A DNA stretch of 36,150 nt from Rhodoferax sp. (GCF_028715765.1 NZ_JAQURE010000034.1:1-36150), one strand, 5' to 3'. Shown: positions 23,434 to 33,165, counted from the first letter of the stretch. Made by a program: numbers and translations. The notes: a model not told the origin generated them from the letters alone.

Positions 23434-26019
23434 TCATTGTAAAGTGTGTTGCTGTAAAAAAACGCTTGCCGCGGCTACTTGCAGCGGGCGGCTGAGCCAA
23501 TAGCCTTGCACGTCTTCACAGCCTTCAGCGCGCAGCAACTCCAGCTGCTCTGGGGTCTCCACGCCTTCGGCAATGGTGCTCAAGCCCAGGCTGTGCGCCA
23601 TGCTGATGATGGCGCGCACGATGGCCAAGTCGTCTGCATCCGCACAAATGTCGCGCACAAACGACTGGTCAATCTTGAGCTGCGTCACGGCAAAACGCTT
23701 GAGGTAGCTCAGCGATGAGTAGCCGGTGCCAAAGTCGTCAATCGACAAGCGCACACCCAGCAGATTGAGCTGCGTCATCATGGCCATGGCCTCGGCCGGG
23801 TCTTGCTGTGCCACGCTCTCGGTCAGCTCAATTTCAAGCCACTGCGCCGCCAGCTGGTGCTGCTGCAAGGTGTGCCGCACCAGCTCAGGCAGGTTGGCCT
23901 GGCAAAACTGCACCGCCGACACATTGACCGCCATCACCAAGGGTGCCAAGCCCATGTCAAGCCACTGACGGGCTTGCGCCACCGCGGTTTCCAGCACCCA
24001 CTGGCCGATGGGCAAAATTTGGCCACTGCGCTCAGCCACCGGGATAAATTCCGCTGGCGACACCTGCCCCAGCTCGGGGTGGTGCCAGCGCAGCAAGGCC
24101 TCGACCCCCACCACCTGTCCGGTGCGCAGAGACAGCTGGGGCTGGTAAACCACCTCCAGCTGCTGGCGCTCCAAAGCGCGGCGCAGCTCGTTGTCAAGCA
24201 GCAACGCACGCTCGGCATCCATCTGCAGCTGCGAGGTGTAAAACTGGTAGCCGTTGCGCCCGGCTTTTTTGGCCAGGTACATGGCCACATCGGCGTGCTT
24301 GAACAGCGTCTCGGCATCGCTGCCGTCTTGCGGATACAGCGCAATGCCAATGGACGGCGTGAGGGTCAGCTCATGCGTCTGCACCCGCAGCGGCATGGCA
24401 ATGGCTTGCAGCAGCTTTTGCGCCACTTGGGCTGCACCTGCGGCGGTGGTCTCGGGCAGCAGCAAAATAAATTCATCGCCGCCCAGGCGTGCCACGGTGT
24501 CTTGCTCTCGCACCGCCGCTTGCATGCGCTGTGCCATGCCCGCCAGCAGCACATCACCCACTTTGTGCCCCAAGGTGTCGTTGATGTTTTTGAAGTGATC
24601 CAAATCCAGAAACATCACACACAGCGTGTCTTTGCGGCGGCTGGCCTCGCTCAGCGCCTGGCTGATGCGGTCATTGAGCAAGGCACGGTTGGGCAAACCG
24701 GTGAGCGAGTCGAAATAGGCCAGTTGCGAGACATGCGCCTCGGCCAGCTTGCGTGCCGTGACCTCGTGCGAGATCACGATGAACCGCGGCGGCTGCCCGG
24801 CGGGCACGGTTTTGCGTGCCACCGAGAGCTCAAACCAATGCGGCCCGTCAGCCATCGGCAGCAGCAACTGCTGGCCGTGTGAATAGCCGCCCTGCTGCGC
24901 CTGCGCCAATGCGGCCAGCACCACCCGCGCAGCATCTTCTGGCAGCGCCTGCTGCACCGTTTTGCCGATCAAGTGGTTGGCTGATACGGCCAGCAGTTGG
25001 GTTTGCGGTGCATGGCAGGCCAGGTAACAGCCGTCCAGGCTCATCTCAAACAACAGGTCGGGAATGGCCTCTAGCGTGGCCTTGAGCTGGCGCTGCGAGG
25101 CTTCAATGTCGTGGGTGCGCTCACGCACCTGGCGCTCCAGGTCAGCGCGCAAATGCCATTGCCGCACCTGCAATTTGGCCAAGTACGCCAGCAGCAGCGA
25201 GAGCAGCCCAGCCACACCCACTTTGACCAGCAAACCCAGCGGGTCTTGCCACCCGCGCTTGGGTGCCAGGCTCAGCGACCAGCCGCCATTGGGCACGGAA
25301 AAACTTTTATGCACCGGCTCCTTCAAAAGGGCTGCACTGGACTCGGCGATGACCTGAAGCTGGCCACTTTCGGGCACGACGCGCCACAGTTTGTAGTCAT
25401 AGCCACGCCCTTCCAAGTCAGACAAGCGCACCGCCGCCAGCGCCTGTGGCAACTTGAGCACCACGTTGACAAAGCCCCAAAAAGCTGGCGCACCATGACT
25501 TGAATCCAAAAAGACCGGCAGGCGTGCCACCAGCCCCATCCCCCCTTGGCGCAGCGCCAGCGGCCCGGCCAGGGTGAGCAAGCCAGAGTGGCGCGCCAGC
25601 AGCGACTCAGCGCGCATCACCGGGTCTTGCAGCAGATTGAGCCCCAGCGCTTTTTCATTGCCCGGCAGCGGCACGGCGTGGCTGATGACGCCGCCCGGCG
25701 CCTGAATCAGCACCGACACACCTGGGTAATTGGGCAGCATTTTGGTAGCCACTGCCTCGAAGTTGGCCACCGAACCACGCGCTTGCTGCACCAGCGCATC
25801 GAGCGTGTAGACCGCAGACAAGGCATGCTCCAAGTGGTTGACCGTGACATTGGCATGGTCATTGGCCAGCGCATAGGCCTGGTTTCGCAGCTGCGCCAGG
25901 CGCTGGATTTCAGACTGCCAAATCAGCGCCGCACTGGCCAGGAGCGCCAGCAAAAACACCACCACGGCCACTTGCAGCGGGCGGTGTAGCGGGGGCGATG
26001 GTGGCTGATGAACGGGCAT
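23434..26019 (-). CDS. CHASE-PAS-GGDEF-EAL cyclic-di-GMP protein
   Basis: 861 residues. A first membrane helix spans about 14-34 and a second about 262-282; between them a periplasmic CHASE-like sensor domain is inferred (including YPGVSVLIQAPGGVI). A PAS domain spans about 305-425, then GGDEF (RLGGDEF near 512) and EAL (EALLRWHHP near 641, ELTESVAQ, IDDFGTGYSSLSYL, LKIDQSFV, AEGVETPEQ). Both catalytic domains keep their signature residues, so it could both make and break c-di-GMP depending on the signal. It senses an unknown periplasmic ligand. It is transcribed alone; the palindrome at 23404 follows it. Confidence 0.92.
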   Translation of the reverse strand: MPVHQPPSPPLHRPLQVAVVVFLLALLASAALIWQSEIQRLAQLRNQAYALANDHANVTVNHLEHALSAVYTLDALVQQARGSVANFEAVATKMLPNYPGVSVLIQAPGGVISHAVPLPGNEKALGLNLLQDPVMRAESLLARHSGLLTLAGPLALRQGGMGLVARLPVFLDSSHGAPAFWGFVNVVLKLPQALAAVRLSDLEGRGYDYKLWRVVPESGQLQVIAESSAALLKEPVHKSFSVPNGGWSLSLAPKRGWQDPLGLLVKVGVAGLLSLLLAYLAKLQVRQWHLRADLERQVRERTHDIEASQRQLKATLEAIPDLLFEMSLDGCYLACHAPQTQLLAVSANHLIGKTVQQALPEDAARVVLAALAQAQQGGYSHGQQLLLPMADGPHWFELSVARKTVPAGQPPRFIVISHEVTARKLAEAHVSQLAYFDSLTGLPNRALLNDRISQALSEASRRKDTLCVMFLDLDHFKNINDTLGHKVGDVLLAGMAQRMQAAVREQDTVARLGGDEFILLLPETTAAGAAQVAQKLLQAIAMPLRVQTHELTLTPSIGIALYPQDGSDAETLFKHADVAMYLAKKAGRNGYQFYTSQLQMDAERALLLDNELRRALERQQLEVVYQPQLSLRTGQVVGVEALLRWHHPELGQVSPAEFIPVAERSGQILPIGQWVLETAVAQARQWLDMGLAPLVMAVNVSAVQFCQANLPELVRHTLQQHQLAAQWLEIELTESVAQQDPAEAMAMMTQLNLLGVRLSIDDFGTGYSSLSYLKRFAVTQLKIDQSFVRDICADADDLAIVRAIISMAHSLGLSTIAEGVETPEQLELLRAEGCEDVQGYWLSRPLQVAAASVFLQQHTLQ

Positions 26020-26094
26020 GACTTGATTGTGGCAGGGCAGACTGAGGCTAAGTACCGCCGCAAAACCTGCTTATTTGGATGAGATAAGACGCGG

Positions 26095-28014
26095 TCAAAT
26101 GTCAACGCTTGACGTAGCCATGAGCATCGAAAGCCTGGCCAGCGCCTTTGTTACAACACCGCTTTGCTCCGCAATATTGCCAATGATTTGCTCTGGCGTT
26201 CGCATATCCACCTGCGCCACCACGGTGGGGTTGACTGCTTTGAGGTCAAACACGGCGGCATCGATGTTGCTGGCCTGGGTTTCCAGATCGTGGGCAGACT
26301 TTTCCTTCTCGCGAATTTCGGTTTCAAGGGCTGCCACTTCGGTGTGAGTTGCCTTGTCTTTTTTCAGCCGCTTGAGGGCTTCCTTCAGGTCTATGAGCCG
26401 CGCCTTGAGTTCCGCTGCCTGCGCCAGCAAAGGCTGCACCGCCGCGCGCGCCTGTTTGCGGCGCGCCACAAAATCCACAGCCCATGAATAACGGCTATGA
26501 CCCAACACATCTCCCCGGTGTTGCAACATGCGGGCGTAGCTGGGAAACGGCTTGCCCGCGTTGGCCTCATCCACCTGCCAGTCGGCCATCAACATGGCGG
26601 GCAACTGGGCATCTGGCAGCACATCGCCGTTCGTACCAAAGCCAAAATGCGCCAATGTCAAGGGTGTCTTTTTGCCAACTTTCACATAAGACAAGTCGTA
26701 GTACCAAATTTTTTGAGTCTTCCGCCCCTTGGTAAAAAACAGCAGATTGGTCTTGACGCCCGCCCCCGCTGTAGAAAACACCCCACCAGGCAGGCTGACG
26801 ATGGCCCACAGATCGCATTCATCCACCAGCTTGCGTTTGGTCTCCACAAACGCGCTCTCGTTGGTGCGAAACAACAGGCCTTCGTCCAGCACAATGGCGC
26901 AAGTGCCAGAGGGTGCCAGCTCGGTCAGGATGTTTTGCACAAACAGCACTTGCGTGGCGCTGGTCTCAAACGAGAAATTCTTTTGCGCGTCTTTGCCCTC
27001 TTTGCCACCAAAAGGTGGGTTGGTCAGAATCACATCAAACGTTTTGGGGGCCTGCTCAAACAAGGCACCATAAGTGGTGCGCCGGGTCAATGAGTTGCCA
27101 TGCCACAAGTTGGGCTGGTCAATGCCGTGCAGCACCAGGTTGGCCAGCGCGATCGGAAACACCAGATTTTCTTTTTCTCGACCAAAAAACGTGTCGTGCT
27201 TGAGCTGATCCAGTGCGGTGCTGGCGGCGCTGTTACCCAGCCCGCGCGCCATGTGCTCATAAGCCACCGCCAAAAAACCACCCGTGCCGCAACAAGGGTC
27301 ATACACCGTCTGACCCTGTTTGGGGTTCACGGTATGCACCATGGCGCGAATCACCTCACGTGGGGTAAAAAACTGACCGCCATCAGAGTTCTTTTCGCCC
27401 ATCTTCAGCAGCAAGTCTTCATACACCTGCGACAGGGTAAAAAAGTGCTGATCATCCACATGGTCAATGTGAATTTGGTGCACCTTGTCCAGAATGTCGC
27501 GCAGATTGGCCTCGCTATCCACCCGCACTTTTTCTACGGCCGTCATGGTGCGCCCCATGATGCGCTGCTTGCGGCTGGCATTGGGGTTGGGCAAGCTGGT
27601 ACGCGTGTCGATGTCAAGCTGATGCAAATGCGGCAACAACTCCTGGTTGATAAAGTCAAACAGCGCCCCCTCACCCGCGGCAAACAGCTCTTGGCGTTTC
27701 CAGCCCACCGCCTGGCCTTCGGCCGTTTGGGGGTGGCCGGGCTTGTCTGACCAAGGTGCAGCCCAATCTTGCCAGCGGTAGGGGCTGCGCAATGCTGGAG
27801 AAAACTGGGTGCCCAGCACCTCGGCCTGTTCTCGCGCACGGGTTTCTTGGGCATCGAGAATGCGCAAAAAAAGTATCCAGGTCAGCTCAGGCACATACTG
27901 CAAAGCGCTGGCACAGTTGGAGCGGCGCATCACATCGCAAATGCTTTTCACAAACGCCGAAAGCGACTGTGTGGAGGCGATGGTCTTGGGCGCTTTGGGT
28001 TGAATCACAGGCAA
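26095..28014 (-). CDS. hsdM: type I restriction-modification methyltransferase subunit HsdM
   Basis: 639 residues. The start is TTG 28014: AAGGA (28021-28025 on the other strand) lies six bases upstream. N6-adenine methylase motifs are clear: an HsdM N-terminal helical domain (SLSAFVKSICDVMRR), motif I VYDPCCGTGGFL near residue 238 and motif IV TNPPFGG near 333. A long coiled coil follows at about 530-590 (Lys/Glu/Leu-rich), then a short C-terminal end. With HsdS it methylates adenine in the recognition sequence and protects the host DNA. It is the last gene of the leftward operon and is separated from hsdR and hsdS by dinD and a 124-base gap. Confidence 0.93.
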   Translation of the reverse strand: MPVIQPKAPKTIASTQSLSAFVKSICDVMRRSNCASALQYVPELTWILFLRILDAQETRAREQAEVLGTQFSPALRSPYRWQDWAAPWSDKPGHPQTAEGQAVGWKRQELFAAGEGALFDFINQELLPHLHQLDIDTRTSLPNPNASRKQRIMGRTMTAVEKVRVDSEANLRDILDKVHQIHIDHVDDQHFFTLSQVYEDLLLKMGEKNSDGGQFFTPREVIRAMVHTVNPKQGQTVYDPCCGTGGFLAVAYEHMARGLGNSAASTALDQLKHDTFFGREKENLVFPIALANLVLHGIDQPNLWHGNSLTRRTTYGALFEQAPKTFDVILTNPPFGGKEGKDAQKNFSFETSATQVLFVQNILTELAPSGTCAIVLDEGLLFRTNESAFVETKRKLVDECDLWAIVSLPGGVFSTAGAGVKTNLLFFTKGRKTQKIWYYDLSYVKVGKKTPLTLAHFGFGTNGDVLPDAQLPAMLMADWQVDEANAGKPFPSYARMLQHRGDVLGHSRYSWAVDFVARRKQARAAVQPLLAQAAELKARLIDLKEALKRLKKDKATHTEVAALETEIREKEKSAHDLETQASNIDAAVFDLKAVNPTVVAQVDMRTPEQIIGNIAEQSGVVTKALARLSMLMATSSVDI

Positions 28015-28079
28015 TTCCGATCCTTAAATGTCTATAGAAAAATCTATTAAATCAATGTGTTGTGTCATATCCGGAAGGT

Positions 28080-28137
28080 CTATGAACATTTCCTATAAAC
28101 AAAACAGCAACGATTTGGCCACCCAATGTTTATAGGA
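28080..28137. promoter_or_regulatory. repeated CTATRAACA elements between dinD and hsdM
   Basis: CTATGAACA (28080-28088) and CTATAAACA (28093-28101) are direct repeats 13 bases apart, and TGTTTATAG (28127-28135) is the inverted copy. The second and third form a perfect 11-base inverted repeat (28091-28101 with 28127-28137, 25-base loop) at the dinD stop codon. The gap is AT-rich against its surroundings and also holds TCTATAG at 28031. It could be an operator for hsdM or a terminator hairpin. Confidence 0.4.
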
Positions 28138-28138
28138 T

Positions 28139-28993
28139 TCATTTCTTTGACTTGGCTTTTTCAAGCTTCTTTTGGGCGGCTGTCAGTTGCGCAATGCTGG
28201 TATCGGGCTTGGGTAAATCCTCTGGCATCGTGCCACCGAGTTCGGCAATGGTCTGGCGCACCTTGCGCCCCACGCTGTAATGGGTGGCATTGGCTTGCCC
28301 CTTGCCCTGCACTTGATCGCGGCGCAGTTTTTCTTCGGTTTGGGTAGCGCGAAACAGGTTGGCAGCCAGCTCGGTACTGCCCATGTGGTCGAGAATTTTT
28401 TGATTGTCTTTGAGGTCTTTGCGGGCATGGATAGCCCGGTGACCCAAGCCACCATAAAGCCCCTTGTAGCCGTGGTCTTGAAAGATGGCGTAGTCCAGCG
28501 GGGTCGCAACACCGGCGTCTTTGGCTGCTGCCGCCGGATACTTGTTGTGGGCGGCCAGCTCGTTGCGAATAGCCAAGCGCTTGTCGTCTTCGCTGAGCTG
28601 GGCAAACTTGGCGGTGTCAGCCAACTCCTGGCGGCGCGTCTGCAGGGCAAAGTAAGTCTGGCCGTTGGCAATGACTGCTTTGCTGGGGTCGCCGTTTTGC
28701 ACGATCAGGTAGCAGGCGTAGCGCGACAGGCGGAAATCTTCAACCTGACGCTTGGCACCTGAGCCAATATCGACCATTGTGAGGACATCCTCAATATGGT
28801 CACCCACGGGCTGCGCACTGTTGCGGCAAGCCTCTTTGGCACGCTCAATGACCGGTTGAAAATGTCGGTACTGAGAGTAGTCGAGCACGCTGGCGAGTTG
28901 GCGCGCCAGCCAAAACTCGTTGCCTTGCGCATCCACATGGCGAATGCTCTCAAACGTGGCGTGGTGTTGCGCGGCAATGCTGTGGTCAGTCAT
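28139..28993 (-). CDS. dinD: DinD-like DNA-damage-inducible protein
   Basis: 284 residues. The N-terminal BRO-N-type domain (FESIRHVDAQGNEFWLARQLASVLDY to about residue 115) and the long C-terminal part with the conserved HNKYPAAAAKDAGV, DYAIFQDHGYKGLYGG and GSTELAANLFRATQTEEKL stretches identify DinD. E. coli DinD is SOS-induced and inhibits RecA filament function. Here it overlaps the hsdS stop by eight bases and lies before hsdM, so it is translated within the restriction operon. No SOS (CTGT-N8-ACAG) box is visible upstream, so SOS control is not supported. The C-terminus is a Lys-rich tail (KLEKAKSKK). Confidence 0.9.
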   Translation of the reverse strand: MTDHSIAAQHHATFESIRHVDAQGNEFWLARQLASVLDYSQYRHFQPVIERAKEACRNSAQPVGDHIEDVLTMVDIGSGAKRQVEDFRLSRYACYLIVQNGDPSKAVIANGQTYFALQTRRQELADTAKFAQLSEDDKRLAIRNELAAHNKYPAAAAKDAGVATPLDYAIFQDHGYKGLYGGLGHRAIHARKDLKDNQKILDHMGSTELAANLFRATQTEEKLRRDQVQGKGQANATHYSVGRKVRQTIAELGGTMPEDLPKPDTSIAQLTAAQKKLEKAKSKK

Positions 28994-30155
28994 GGTGGGC
29001 TTTCTGTGGCGCGAAGGCTTGGGTGAGGATTTTTTGGGGTAGTAGAGCTAAATCATCACGCTGTGCTTGAATTGCAGTCGTTGCGTCGCGCCACGCATCC
29101 GTTACTTCATTGAGCTTCTTTGACAATTCACGCTGAATTGCGATGGCTGGCAAAGGTATTTCGACACTTTCAACTTGGGAGGGCGAGATGTGCGGCACAC
29201 CCACACTCTGCTCATGCCCTGAAATCTTAGAAATGAACAAATCCGTTTGTAAATACGCAAAAAGATAATCTGCATCAACTGCTTCACGATCGATCAGGAA
29301 TCTGCCAACACGCTGCACCAGCAATGCTGGTAAATCGTCTGTGCCGACCCGCGCCACCTTGATACCGCTTGAGATGATGGGACGATCCAAGCTAATGAGA
29401 ACATCACCAGCATGCAACTCATAACTTGGATATTGGCGGGAGACAGCCTCATCCAGAAAAACCGAATCATCCCAATACACCTTGCCAGGCAAGATGTTTG
29501 CATTGCGTAAAAGCCGAACACCACTCTTTTTAAATGAATCACTTTTGAAAGCAAAGCCGGACTGCAATCTGGCAACCGAACCAATCGGTTTCCGATTTTC
29601 TATGCCACTGAAAAGCGCTTCCAGTGCTCTCGATTTCAGAACTGAAGCTTCACGTAGCTGTTTCACCACCGCCTCGCGAGCCATGGCGACTTCTGCGAGC
29701 TGGGCTTTTAGGCGGGCGGCGGTTTGGCGTTGCTGGTCGAGAGTGATAGCCAAAATCTCAAGCTTTCTAAGATCGTCCCCGTTGATTGCTTGAAAAGTTG
29801 AACCTTGACCCTTTTGAATCAATGATTTTTCTGCAAACTGCAAGTAGAACCAAACAAAATCTCTGTCGGCGTACTCAATTTTGGGTCTAATGGCAGCCAA
29901 CCCTCTGCCAATGCAGCAATTTTGATCAGCAATATTTGTCGGCCCAACTGGTGCTCTAACAGAAATCAAAATATCGCCCGCTTTAGCTAGTTTTGTTGGT
30001 TGGCTGCACCATTTAACTGCTATTGGACTTACGTCCCCAAACTCGGTTTTACCTTGAAAAAAGGGCAAACCAATTCCAGTAGTGTTGTATGAATCACCGG
30101 GTGGTGATTGACCCATGATCACATCGGCTAGATAACCAAGTTCCACCATCTTCAT
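28986..30155 (-). CDS. hsdS: type I restriction-modification specificity subunit HsdS
   Basis: 389 residues from ATG 30155, which overlaps the hsdR stop (ATGA); the frame extending to 30359 runs antiparallel inside hsdR and is rejected. Two target-recognition domains are evident: the first from VELGYLADVIMGQSPPGDSY, the second from GSVARLQSGFAFKSDSFKKSG, each followed by a conserved helix (LDQQRQTAARLKAQLAEV; IAIQRELSKKLNEVTDAW). HsdS reads a bipartite DNA target. The recognition sequence cannot be deduced here. The region's lower GC in the target domains is usual for HsdS and shows mosaic evolution. Confidence 0.92.
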   Translation of the reverse strand: MKMVELGYLADVIMGQSPPGDSYNTTGIGLPFFQGKTEFGDVSPIAVKWCSQPTKLAKAGDILISVRAPVGPTNIADQNCCIGRGLAAIRPKIEYADRDFVWFYLQFAEKSLIQKGQGSTFQAINGDDLRKLEILAITLDQQRQTAARLKAQLAEVAMAREAVVKQLREASVLKSRALEALFSGIENRKPIGSVARLQSGFAFKSDSFKKSGVRLLRNANILPGKVYWDDSVFLDEAVSRQYPSYELHAGDVLISLDRPIISSGIKVARVGTDDLPALLVQRVGRFLIDREAVDADYLFAYLQTDLFISKISGHEQSVGVPHISPSQVESVEIPLPAIAIQRELSKKLNEVTDAWRDATTAIQAQRDDLALLPQKILTQAFAPQKAHHD

Positions 30156-32551
30156 ACCCCAAACAACCTCACCTTGGCCTCGTGCATCACCTGCACCGGC
30201 TGCCCCACCAGGCGCAGGGCATCCAGCCCGCCTGCGACCCTGATCTCGGGCACTTCCCACAATGAACGGCTTTCCAGCGCCTCGGTGCCGCCTTGGGCAA
30301 ACTGTGCGCCAAGCCCTTTGAGCACGCTGGCCGCTTTGGCATCCATGCCGCCAAACCAAGGCTGGTTCAGCGTCACATATTGGTGTGCGCGTTCACGCTG
30401 TTTCAGGGCGCGGGCGTGGTAGCCGTGGTGGCAAAAAAAGTCATACAGATCACAGTCGGCCATTTGGTCAATTTCACGAATCACCTCGGGGCTGAAGTTG
30501 TCGCCCAGCAGGTGGTCTATCAATTGGCGGCGCTTGGGTGCCTCCACCCACAGGGTGCGAAAGTCGTCCAGGTTATGCGCTTCACGCACCACCCGCGCCA
30601 TCACCTCACGCCGGTATTCGTCCACCGGAATGGGGGTGTCGCGCCCGTCGCGGCTGCACAAAATATAGCGCCCCAGCTTGTTGATGAGGGTGCTGTGGCC
30701 TGCCACTTGGGCCACCAGCGGCACATTGCCATCGCCACCATCGTCACCACCACTGCCCCCGCCACCGGGGCCGGTGCGTGCGCCGCGTGGCGCCTGGGTG
30801 ATGAAGTCGGTGCCAAACAGTTGTGTGACATCGGTGTAGTCGTACAGCCAGAATTTGTATTTGCTGGTTTCCTCATGGATGCGGGTGCCGCGCCCGACCA
30901 TTTGGTAAAACTTGATGGACGATTGCAAGTAGCGAAAGAACACCACGGCGTTGAGGCGCTCAATGTCCACCCCGGCTTCAAGCAAATCCACCGTGCAGGC
31001 AATAAAAGCACGCTCGCCTGAGCCACGCATGGGCTCGATCATGTCCGAACCGTTGTTGGCACCACCCATGCATTTGAAGGCGTAGTGGTCTTTGGGCTCG
31101 CGCCCCGCGTCATTACACCAGCGGGTGTAGAGGTTGTTCATGTGCTGGGCCACCCGGTCAGCATGGATTTCGCGGTTGCAAAAGATGATGACTTTTTGCT
31201 CTGGCCCACCGTTTTCGCACAACAGGGCAAACAGGTCTTCGCACATTTTGGGTGTGCGCAGCTCAATGAACAGCTCGTCGTCAAAGTCTTTGCCGGTGTA
31301 GCTGGTTTGAGTGAGGTCTTGCTCGGTCAAAGGCAAGCCGGTACGCACATCGACCGGCTTGGCCGCCAGGATTTCGGCCTTGGTGAACACCCGGTTGTCG
31401 ATGCTGGCTTTGCGCCGGACGATTTCGCAGGCGGCCAGGTAGCCGTCTTCCTGCGCCTGAATCAGCGTGTATTCATAGACCGGTTCACCAAAATAGGCAT
31501 GGTTGTTGGCGCTGATGGCCTGGTCTTCGGGTAACGCATTTTTTGCGGTTTGCAACTGGCGCGGCGTGGCCGTCAAGCCAATGTGGATGGCGTTGGGGTT
31601 GCGCTTGAGCACTTCAGCCCATTTGCCCCAGGCCGAGCGGTGGCATTCGTCAATGATGATGACGCTGAACGCATCTGGCGCGTAGTGCTGGGTTAAAAAG
31701 CTGGCAAAGCCGTCGTCATCATCCAGCCCCAGCGTCTGGTAGGTGGCAATGTGGATGCGGGCATTGCGGGCGGCGTTGTCGCCCTGTTTGGTTTCTACCA
31801 CGCGCACTTCGCTACCAAAGGCGGCAAACAGTTTGTTGTAGGCCTGGGTGCGCAGCTCGTCGCGGTCGCACAAAAACAGCGCCGGTTTGGCCAACTGGCC
31901 AGCTTTGTTCAAACGCCACAGCAGGTTGGTGGCAATGATGGTTTTGCCCGAACCGGTGGCCAGCGCCAACAGCACGCGCGCCGCCATTCCGCGTTGCTGG
32001 CACAGGATGATTTTCTCGAACGCGGCGCGAATGGCCGCGTCCTGGTAGTAACGCCCTTGCGCCCAGGCCGGGCTGTCGGCTTGCAGCAGCATGGCAGCTT
32101 GCGGGCTAGCCAGATTGATGCCGGTGTCTTTGGCGTAGCGCGCGGTCAAATCAGCATGCGAGGGAAAAGCCTGCAGCGCCAACGGGCCACTTTGCAGCTT
32201 GCTGAAATAGTCATATTCACCGTACAAATGGCCGTTGGTGGCAAAGGCGTACTTGACCTCAAAGCGTTTGCAGTCGGCGTAGTGCTTGGACTGCTGCATG
32301 CCTTTGAGCGGGTCTTCAGACTCTTTTTTGGCCTCCACCACACCCACGGGCAAGGCTTTGGGCATGTGGCTGAGTTGCACGCAAATCAGGTAGTCGGTGC
32401 GCCCGGGGCCTTGTCTGCGCCGCCCTTTGGGGCCGGTGGGCTCTACCGGGGCGGGCGTTTCAAGTTTGAGCCATTGGTGATCGTTGTAGCCCTTGGCGCG
32501 CAGCACTGGGTCGATGAGGTAGAAGCGTGTCTCTGATTCGTTGTAGGCCAC
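30152..32551 (-). CDS. hsdR: type I restriction enzyme subunit HsdR
   Basis: 799 residues. The start is GTG 32551 with GGGAGGG five bases upstream. The N-terminal nuclease-type motif GRTDYLI, then VGVVEAKK near residue 75, gives D-x(n)-E-x-K. A DEAD-type translocase follows: ATGSGKT near 200, DECH near 302, GLTATP, and the later motif VGRGTRI. A Gly/Asp linker (about 590-605) precedes the C-terminal helical domain. HsdR translocates DNA and cuts unmodified targets. It heads the operon hsdR-hsdS-dinD-hsdM; the 139 bases upstream show only a weak promoter candidate (TTGTCG, 16-base spacer, TAAAAA). Confidence 0.93.
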   Translation of the reverse strand: MAYNESETRFYLIDPVLRAKGYNDHQWLKLETPAPVEPTGPKGRRRQGPGRTDYLICVQLSHMPKALPVGVVEAKKESEDPLKGMQQSKHYADCKRFEVKYAFATNGHLYGEYDYFSKLQSGPLALQAFPSHADLTARYAKDTGINLASPQAAMLLQADSPAWAQGRYYQDAAIRAAFEKIILCQQRGMAARVLLALATGSGKTIIATNLLWRLNKAGQLAKPALFLCDRDELRTQAYNKLFAAFGSEVRVVETKQGDNAARNARIHIATYQTLGLDDDDGFASFLTQHYAPDAFSVIIIDECHRSAWGKWAEVLKRNPNAIHIGLTATPRQLQTAKNALPEDQAISANNHAYFGEPVYEYTLIQAQEDGYLAACEIVRRKASIDNRVFTKAEILAAKPVDVRTGLPLTEQDLTQTSYTGKDFDDELFIELRTPKMCEDLFALLCENGGPEQKVIIFCNREIHADRVAQHMNNLYTRWCNDAGREPKDHYAFKCMGGANNGSDMIEPMRGSGERAFIACTVDLLEAGVDIERLNAVVFFRYLQSSIKFYQMVGRGTRIHEETSKYKFWLYDYTDVTQLFGTDFITQAPRGARTGPGGGGSGGDDGGDGNVPLVAQVAGHSTLINKLGRYILCSRDGRDTPIPVDEYRREVMARVVREAHNLDDFRTLWVEAPKRRQLIDHLLGDNFSPEVIREIDQMADCDLYDFFCHHGYHARALKQRERAHQYVTLNQPWFGGMDAKAASVLKGLGAQFAQGGTEALESRSLWEVPEIRVAGGLDALRLVGQPVQVMHEAKVRLFGV

Positions 32552-32690
32552 AACACCCTCCCTTGATTTTTAAGATGCATCGCCCATCCGACAAGTTGGG
32601 GGCACGTTTTGTGCGCTGAGGGCGTGGAAATTTACATTTCAACCGTCAGCAGATGCGGCTTATTTTAAAACTGCAGCCAGCCACCACGGG

Positions 32691-33077
32691 TCACCCCGCC
32701 GCGCGGATGAATGCGGCCAGGGGCGCATCGTCTTGCACGGTGTGGCGCAGCGCCCAGTCGGCCATCAGCGCCATCAGTGCAGGCTTGTCAAACGCGCCTT
32801 GCCCCACCTGCTCGCTGATGGTGTTGAGGCGACTCAAAAGCTTGTTGTGGTAGCCGGTGTGCGCAGCCAGGTCTGGGAACCTGTGCTGGCGCATCAGGCC
32901 TTCTTCAAGCTCAAAATGCTCGCGCGTGTGTTTGTACAGCTGCATGATCAGCAGCCGCGCCTGCCCCGGGTCGTCGGTGGCCTGCATGGCGTGAATCAGG
33001 TCAAAAAGCTGCCGGTGCTGGGCATCTATGTCGGCTTGACCCACCTTGAAACTGTCGTTCCACTCTACATTCATCAT
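32691..33077 (-). CDS. bacteriohemerythrin
   Basis: 128 residues; ATG 33074 is an equally good start, since the GGAG site lies seven bases before it and four before 33077. The hemerythrin fold shows its iron ligands in order: HRQLFDLI (His 21), HTREHFELEE (His and Glu), HTGYHNKLL (two His) and RHTVQDD (His, Asp). Such proteins carry O2 on a di-iron centre and serve as oxygen sensors or delivery proteins. It is cytoplasmic, with no signal peptide. It stands between hsdR and the sigma-54 activator, and its use in microaerobic life fits the FNR-type control seen at 8289. Confidence 0.92.
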   Translation of the reverse strand: MMNVEWNDSFKVGQADIDAQHRQLFDLIHAMQATDDPGQARLLIMQLYKHTREHFELEEGLMRQHRFPDLAAHTGYHNKLLSRLNTISEQVGQGAFDKPALMALMADWALRHTVQDDAPLAAFIRAAG

Positions 33078-33165
33078 TTTTCTCCAGTATCAATTCACGG
33101 ACTCAAGTCCGAAACGCGACAGGATGATTATGCAGGGGCAGCCGAAGCACTTCAAAAAAACTCAC

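Noticed and set aside
30156..30359. N-terminal extension of hsdS beyond ATG 30155
   Set aside because: It is an alternative frame of the hsdR coding strand, is Arg/Gly/Ala-rich and unlike HsdS, and the ATGA overlap gives a natural start.
28994..32700. SOS (LexA) box for dinD or hsdR
   Set aside because: No CTGT-N8-ACAG motif was found before hsdR or near dinD.
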